Shown here: piece after piece, positions 14,306 to 17,836 of the stretch
Position numbering within the stretch: the first letter of the stretch is position 1
How the letters are laid out: every line of letters begins with the position of its first letter
Assembly: GCA_964594365.1 (NCBI GenBank)
Contig: CAZQMB010000022.1
Coordinates: 1-17,836, forward strand
Direction: 5' to 3'
Source of the DNA: CAIUSP01 sp964594365
GTDB lineage: Bacteria > Actinomycetota > Thermoleophilia > Solirubrobacterales > 70-9
DNA: 17,836 bases
The notes under the pieces: generated by a model
Seen by the model: only the letters and a program-made list of their open reading frames with translations
Database searches by the model: none
Told to the model about the DNA's origin: nothing
Program-made: the position numbers and the translations under genes

Positions 14306-14722
14306 TTGAACTCACGGCCTTCCAAGATCAGGTTCGTCTCGGTGCTCAGCGGCATCGCAGTCGCCGCGATGTTGATCTCCGCATGCGGCTCCCAGCCCGC
14401 CGTCTGCCAGAAGGAGGACAACCTGAGCGGTGCAGTGAGCAAGCTCGGAAGTGCCATCACCTCTGTCAACCCCTCGCAGATCCAGTCGGCCGGCCAAGAG
14501 GTGCAGGCCGATGCGAATGCTCTGGTGACCTCTGCCCAGAACACGTATCCGGGACAGACCGCCGAGGTCAAGTCGTCGGTACAGAACCTCACGCGGGACA
14601 TAAACAACTTCGCCAACAGCTCTGACAAGACCACCGCCGCCCTCGCGCTGGTCGGCTCACTCAGTCAGGTCAAGAACGCATTCGAGGGGTTGAAGCAGAA
14701 GTACCAGGGGACCTGCGGCTAG
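14306..14722 (+). CDS. Small helical lipoprotein of unknown family
   Basis: 138 residues if started at TTG 14306. This start gives a complete lipoprotein signal: a positively charged N-terminus (NSRPSKIRF), a hydrophobic run, and lipobox LISAC with C27. The mature part is polar and Gln/Ser/Asn/Ala-rich, with the spacing of long amphipathic helices (about 38-132), plus C34 and C137 near its two ends that could form a disulfide. No catalytic motif is seen and I do not recognise the family. No Shine-Dalgarno precedes the TTG, so the start is only moderately sure; GTG eleven codons later would lose the basic N-region. It is divergent from the DUF305 lipoprotein and followed by a good terminator. 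A surface or periplasm-like structural role is possible. Confidence 0.78.
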   Translation: MNSRPSKIRFVSVLSGIAVAAMLISACGSQPAVCQKEDNLSGAVSKLGSAITSVNPSQIQSAGQEVQADANALVTSAQNTYPGQTAEVKSSVQNLTRDINNFANSSDKTTAALALVGSLSQVKNAFEGLKQKYQGTCG

Positions 14723-14764
14723 GACGAGGCTAGTCTGGCGGGCTCGGAGCGACGCGAGCACTCG

Positions 14765-14789
14765 AAGGCCCGGAAGACCGGGCCTTTTT
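14765..14789 (+). terminator. Intrinsic terminator after small lipoprotein gene
   Basis: AAGGCCCGG (14765-14773), loop AAGA, CCGGGCCTT (14778-14786), then further T's to 14789. The stem is a perfect 9 bp. It lies 42 bases after the lipoprotein stop and 7 bases from the stop of the convergent deacetylase gene, which it may also serve. Confidence 0.85.
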
Positions 14790-14796
14790 CATGCCC

Positions 14797-16041
14797 TCAG
14801 CGGGGACCCCAGACGAGCTTGTTCCCCAGCAGCTGACTGACGGTGACCAGCTTGTAGCCGCGGGACTTGAGTGAAGAGATGATCGAGGGAAGCGCCGCCA
14901 CCGTCTGGGTTCGGGTGCCGCCTCCGTCGTGCATCAACACGATCGATCCGGAGCCAGCCGAAGCGCCGACCGAGGCGATCGACCCTGAGCCCGGAGTGGT
15001 CCAGTCCATCGTGTCTCGGTCCCAGTTGACGGTGGTCATCCCGTTCGACCGTGCCGCAGAGATCACCCCGCTGTTGACGGCACCGTAGGGAGGTCGGAAG
15101 CTGCAGGGCTTGAATCCCGTGGCCCTCTGGATCGCACGGCTGGTCGCCTTGAGGCTCGAATAGCCCGGGTAGATCTCGTGGCGGAGCGAATGGTTTGCGA
15201 TCTCGTGGCCTTGACGGCTCATCTTCTTGAGCAACTTGGCGCCACTGCCACCGACCTGCTCGCCGATCACGAAGAAGGTCCCTTTCGCGTTCCGACTGTT
15301 GAGGATCTTCACGATCGAAGAGGTGGCCGTGGCGGGACCGTCGTCGAAGGTCAGGGCGACCCTCTTCCGTTTGCGCGGCCCGTTGAGAACTAAACCCTTG
15401 TTCCGGGGCTTGCAGGCCTGCACGTAGGGCTCGACGAACTCGCGCTTCAGCCAGCGGTCGTCCGGCGCGAGGTCGGTGCAGGCGGCTGGATCACAGTCGG
15501 GGAGGCCCAGGTAGGAGGTGGCGGCGCGCCAGTTGTACTTGCCAGAGGTGAAGTCGAAGGTCCCGAGCGGCGCCTTCGCGATGAAACTGCGGGTATTGGG
15601 CCGCGTCAGCTTGGATTCCACCTTGCGTTTGCTGACCACCAGGCCCGCGTCGTTCAGCTTCGAGACGACCATCTCGTTGCCTTCCGCGCCGTCGAGCTTG
15701 TGGCGGATGCAGATCCTGCTGGTGTCCCCACCCTGTTTGACCTCGACACATACATACGAGGTGCCCACATCGAGGGTGTCGGGAGAGCCGTCCAGCTCAG
15801 CGGTGCCCCACTCTCCGGAGGTACGAACCTCGATGATCGCGTCCTTGCCCGACTGGGTTATCTCAGCCCGGGTGATGTCGAGCGGTCCCGAGACGTCCTT
15901 CGCGTCGGTGATCGGCTTGGCCGGTGCGCTGTGTGCCACGGCAAGACCGAGCCCCACGGCGAGGGTGAGGGTCACGATCGCCACCAGGTACCTCACGCCC
16001 GCCTTGCTGTCTGTGCGCTGATCGATCGGCATCTGCATCAC
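14797..16041 (-). CDS. NodB-type polysaccharide deacetylase, membrane-anchored or secreted
   Basis: 414 residues. The C-terminal half (about 225-405) is a carbohydrate esterase family 4 domain that removes N- or O-acetyl groups from polysaccharides such as peptidoglycan or chitin-like chains. All five motifs are visible: TFDDGPA (231-237, D233/D234), NHSLRH (283-288; H284 and H288 metal ligands), RPPYGA (316-321), DRDTMDW (341-347) and VLMHDGG (368-374; H371). The N-terminus has a basic stretch then a hydrophobic segment (about 17-37) as signal peptide or anchor. Residues about 45-165 form a separate, probably beta-rich, domain with Cys 98 and 111 that I do not recognise. C183/C188 and C210 lie in the linker. 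GTG 16041 is followed directly by ATG codons at 16038 and 16032, so the start is uncertain by up to three codons. The gene stands alone, divergent from the permease with 52 bases between. Confidence 0.92.
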   Translation of the reverse strand: MMQMPIDQRTDSKAGVRYLVAIVTLTLAVGLGLAVAHSAPAKPITDAKDVSGPLDITRAEITQSGKDAIIEVRTSGEWGTAELDGSPDTLDVGTSYVCVEVKQGGDTSRICIRHKLDGAEGNEMVVSKLNDAGLVVSKRKVESKLTRPNTRSFIAKAPLGTFDFTSGKYNWRAATSYLGLPDCDPAACTDLAPDDRWLKREFVEPYVQACKPRNKGLVLNGPRKRKRVALTFDDGPATATSSIVKILNSRNAKGTFFVIGEQVGGSGAKLLKKMSRQGHEIANHSLRHEIYPGYSSLKATSRAIQRATGFKPCSFRPPYGAVNSGVISAARSNGMTTVNWDRDTMDWTTPGSGSIASVGASAGSGSIVLMHDGGGTRTQTVAALPSIISSLKSRGYKLVTVSQLLGNKLVWGPR

Positions 16042-16093
16042 TCACCGTATAACCCAGGAGGGCGTCGTTCGGAGCGGCTGGCATGATGGCTGG

Positions 16094-17323
16094 ATGAACG
16101 ACATCGCAGACAAGCTGCTGGAGGGTCTCAGCAACGCCGCCATGATGGCCTGGGAGGTGTGGTGGGCACTGGTGCTCGGCTTTGCGATCTCGGCGGTGGT
16201 GCAGGCGTGGATCCCGCGTGAGCGAGTAGAGCGCGCCCTTGCGGGCGGTGGAGCGGGCGCGGTGAGCAAGGCGACCGCGCTCGGTGCGGCCTCGTCATCG
16301 TGCTCATACGCCGCGATCGCGATCGCGCGGTCACTGTTCGCCAAGGGGGCATCGGCGGTAACCGCGCTCGCCTTCCAGTTCGCCTCGACCAACCTGGTCT
16401 GGGAGATCGGTCTGGTGCTGTGGGTGCTGCTGGGCTGGCAGTTCACCCTCGCCGAGTATCTCGGGGGAATCCTGATGATCATCCTGATGGCGGCGATGCT
16501 GCGTCTCTTCGTCTCGCCGAAACTCGAGGAGATCGCGCGTCGCAACGCCGAGAACGCCGCTCCCGGTCACCAGCACCATATGGCCGGCTCCGAGATGCCG
16601 TTCCGCGAGCGCCTCCGCTCCGCGGACGCGTGGTCCGACGTGGCCCACAACTTCCGCGGCGACTGGCAGATGCTCTGGAAGGAGATCGTGATCGGCTTCC
16701 TGCTGGCCGGCTACATCGCCTTGCTCGGTCAGGACTTCTTCAACGGTCTCTTCCTGGTGGGTGAGACGGGCTTCTGGCCGACGCTCTGGAACGTGATCGT
16801 CGGTCCGTTGATCGCGGTCGCGAGCTTCGTCTGCTCGATCGGCAACATCCCTCTGGCGGCCGTGCTCTGGTCGGGCGGGATCTCCTTCGCCGGGGTGCTC
16901 GCCTTCATCTTCGCCGACCTGATCGTCTTCCCGATCATCGTCGCCTACCGCAAGTACTACGGCTGGAAGTTCGCGCTGCGCATCACTGCACTGATGTTCG
17001 TGACCATGGTGCTGGCGGCGCTGGCGATCGATGGTCTGTTCAGCGTCGCCGGGATCATCCCGACCGACCGACCCTCCACCGAGGAGGTATTCGGCCACGT
17101 GGAGGCCGATTACCGGATGTGGCTCAACCTGATCGCCCTGATCGTCTTCGCCATCCTGATCGCGATGACCGTCCGCCGCGGTGCCACCGATCCGGTATGT
17201 GGCATGAAGGTCGACAAGGCCAAGGGCATCAAGCTCCAGACCGACTCAGGCAACGTCTACCTCTGCTCCGAGCACTGCCGCCATCAGTTCGAGGCAGATC
17301 CGCGTAAGTACTCCTCAGGCTGA
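16094..17323 (+). CDS. UPF0718/ArsP-like permease with C-terminal YHS domain
   Basis: 409 residues. It is a polytopic membrane protein built as an inverted or tandem repeat: segment A about 20-140 and segment B about 195-315, each with a conserved Cys near a helix start (GAASSSCSYAAIAIAR, C70; SFVCSIGNIPLAAVL, C247). These recall the CxC/GxIP-type motifs of the DUF318/UPF0718 permeases to which the organoarsenical exporter ArsP belongs. A His-rich cytoplasmic loop (HQHH, 159-162) and a last helix (about 343-361) precede a YHS domain (366-407: DPVCGM, YLCSEHC, F399) with Cys 369, 391 and 395. YHS modules are found on heavy-metal ATPases and related metal proteins, so metal or metalloid export is a reasonable but unproven guess. 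The start at ATG 16094 has only a weak SD; an upstream ATG at 16084 hits a stop within four codons. Its 3' end is 8 bases from the next, convergent, gene. Confidence 0.88.
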   Translation: MNDIADKLLEGLSNAAMMAWEVWWALVLGFAISAVVQAWIPRERVERALAGGGAGAVSKATALGAASSSCSYAAIAIARSLFAKGASAVTALAFQFASTNLVWEIGLVLWVLLGWQFTLAEYLGGILMIILMAAMLRLFVSPKLEEIARRNAENAAPGHQHHMAGSEMPFRERLRSADAWSDVAHNFRGDWQMLWKEIVIGFLLAGYIALLGQDFFNGLFLVGETGFWPTLWNVIVGPLIAVASFVCSIGNIPLAAVLWSGGISFAGVLAFIFADLIVFPIIVAYRKYYGWKFALRITALMFVTMVLAALAIDGLFSVAGIIPTDRPSTEEVFGHVEADYRMWLNLIALIVFAILIAMTVRRGATDPVCGMKVDKAKGIKLQTDSGNVYLCSEHCRHQFEADPRKYSSG

Positions 17324-17331
17324 AGGGAGCC

Positions 17332-17836
17332 TCAGAGCGGAGCGCGCATCAGGAACGGCACCTTCGGAAGCTCGACGCGGTTGGCCAACCCGCTGTGTTC
17401 GATCACCCAAGCACCGGGACCCACCTGCCGTTCCCAGAAGAAAGGGGAGTCCTTTCCTATCAAGCGCACATCCCAATGGAACTCCGCTGCGCCGGTGACG
17501 AAGTGGTTGAACTCGTCCTTGAAGTTGATGCCATCCACCCCGAACAATGGCTCCTCGAACCAAGGGCAGGTGTCGTAGCCGGGTAAGAACCCGTTGGAGC
17601 AGCCTTCGCTCCAACCTGGCCGTGAATCGACTGGGCGCACTCCGATCCGCCTCTCCATTCCTGTTGCGCTGCGCTTCAACTGGGTTACGAAATATGGCGT
17701 TCGGTGGGCGTTCCTTTCATACCAACAAAAGGTTGTCTCGCGAGGACAGACCTCAGGACGCGCAACATTCTCCAGCACCGAGTACCAACCCGGAGTGGGT
17801 GACGGCCCGGGGTTGGTGGCTTGCGAGGGGAACGAA
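17332..17836 (-). CDS. C-terminal part of unrecognised, probably exported protein, cut by right edge
   Basis: The frame is open from its TGA at 17332 to the right window edge, giving about 167 residues of C-terminus; a GTG at 17778 is an internal possibility, but the frame continues upstream with Pro/Ser/Thr-rich sequence (PSQATNPGPSPTPGWYS) like a linker, so the gene most likely starts beyond the window. The visible part has many aromatics and four cysteines (EVCPRETTFCWY, EGCSNG, DTCPWF), a pattern typical of disulfide-stabilised extracytoplasmic domains, and short beta-strand-like runs (EFHWDVRLIG, AWVIEHSG). I do not recognise the family. Codon use differs from the rest of the window: many A/T-ending codons (tgt, cct, aca, tta, ata, gaa), suggesting accessory or recently acquired DNA. 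It is convergent with the permease. Confidence 0.75.
   Translation of the reverse strand, partial: SFPSQATNPGPSPTPGWYSVLENVARPEVCPRETTFCWYERNAHRTPYFVTQLKRSATGMERRIGVRPVDSRPGWSEGCSNGFLPGYDTCPWFEEPLFGVDGINFKDEFNHFVTGAAEFHWDVRLIGKDSPFFWERQVGPGAWVIEHSGLANRVELPKVPFLMRAPL

Noticed and set aside
14197..14634. Extended N-terminus of the DUF305 protein (open frame to about 14634)
   Set aside because: The extension overlaps the divergent lipoprotein gene, and a lipoprotein signal with GGAGG and GTG at 14196 defines the start.
17311..17337. Possible terminator between the permease and the right-edge gene
   Set aside because: AGGCT/AGCCT gives only a 5-bp stem with a mismatch beyond it and no T-run.

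Overview
The window is 17.8 kb of GC-rich DNA (by eye about 64 % G+C, coding third positions mostly G or C). It is densely packed with ordinary chromosomal genes on both strands. The gene set and order point to a high-GC Gram-positive bacterium: topA-tmk-holB in a row, a class II ribonucleotide reductase with a Cys-rich tail, a Lys-rich topoisomerase tail, and frequent GTG/TTG starts. An actinobacterium of the Thermoleophilia/Solirubrobacterales type is my best guess; this is inference without any database search.

Left block, all minus strand (1-6699): topA, tmk, holB, a PhoR-like sensor kinase and its OmpR/PhoB-type response regulator, which runs off the left edge. tmk/holB and kinase/regulator each overlap by 4 bases, so two translationally coupled pairs are likely; topA-tmk-holB reads as a DNA replication and topology operon. 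The topoisomerase looks archaeal in type although its neighbourhood is bacterial. A nested inverted repeat lies in its leader.

Middle block (6834-10504): a minus-strand thioredoxin-fold-like protein without redox cysteines. Divergent from it is a plus-strand precorrin-2 dehydrogenase (siroheme branch) with a four-cysteine N-terminal extension. Convergent with that is a class I-type DNA photolyase, the two stop codons sharing one hairpin. Behind the photolyase is a hemolysin III/PAQR-family membrane protein whose N-terminus carries an 11-residue amphipathic repeat.

Right block (10675-17836): nrdJ (B12-dependent ribonucleotide reductase) with a strong SD and a strong bidirectional terminator shared with a convergent DUF305 Met/His-rich lipoprotein. 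Then come a divergent small lipoprotein of unknown family, a secreted or membrane-anchored NodB-type polysaccharide deacetylase, and a divergent two-repeat permease with a C-terminal YHS metal-binding domain. At the right edge is the C-terminal part of an unrecognised, probably exported, Cys-containing protein with codon use unlike its neighbours.

Functional themes are DNA replication and dNTP supply (topA, tmk, holB, nrdJ), DNA repair, tetrapyrrole synthesis (which could connect to the B12 need of NrdJ), envelope proteins and possible metal handling (DUF305, YHS permease). I see no tRNA or rRNA genes, insertion sequences, CRISPR arrays or prophage genes. I did not find a convincing multi-gene new system. 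The best leads are single-protein oddities: the archaeal-type TopA, the repeat-fused PAQR protein and the Cys-rich SirC-like extension.
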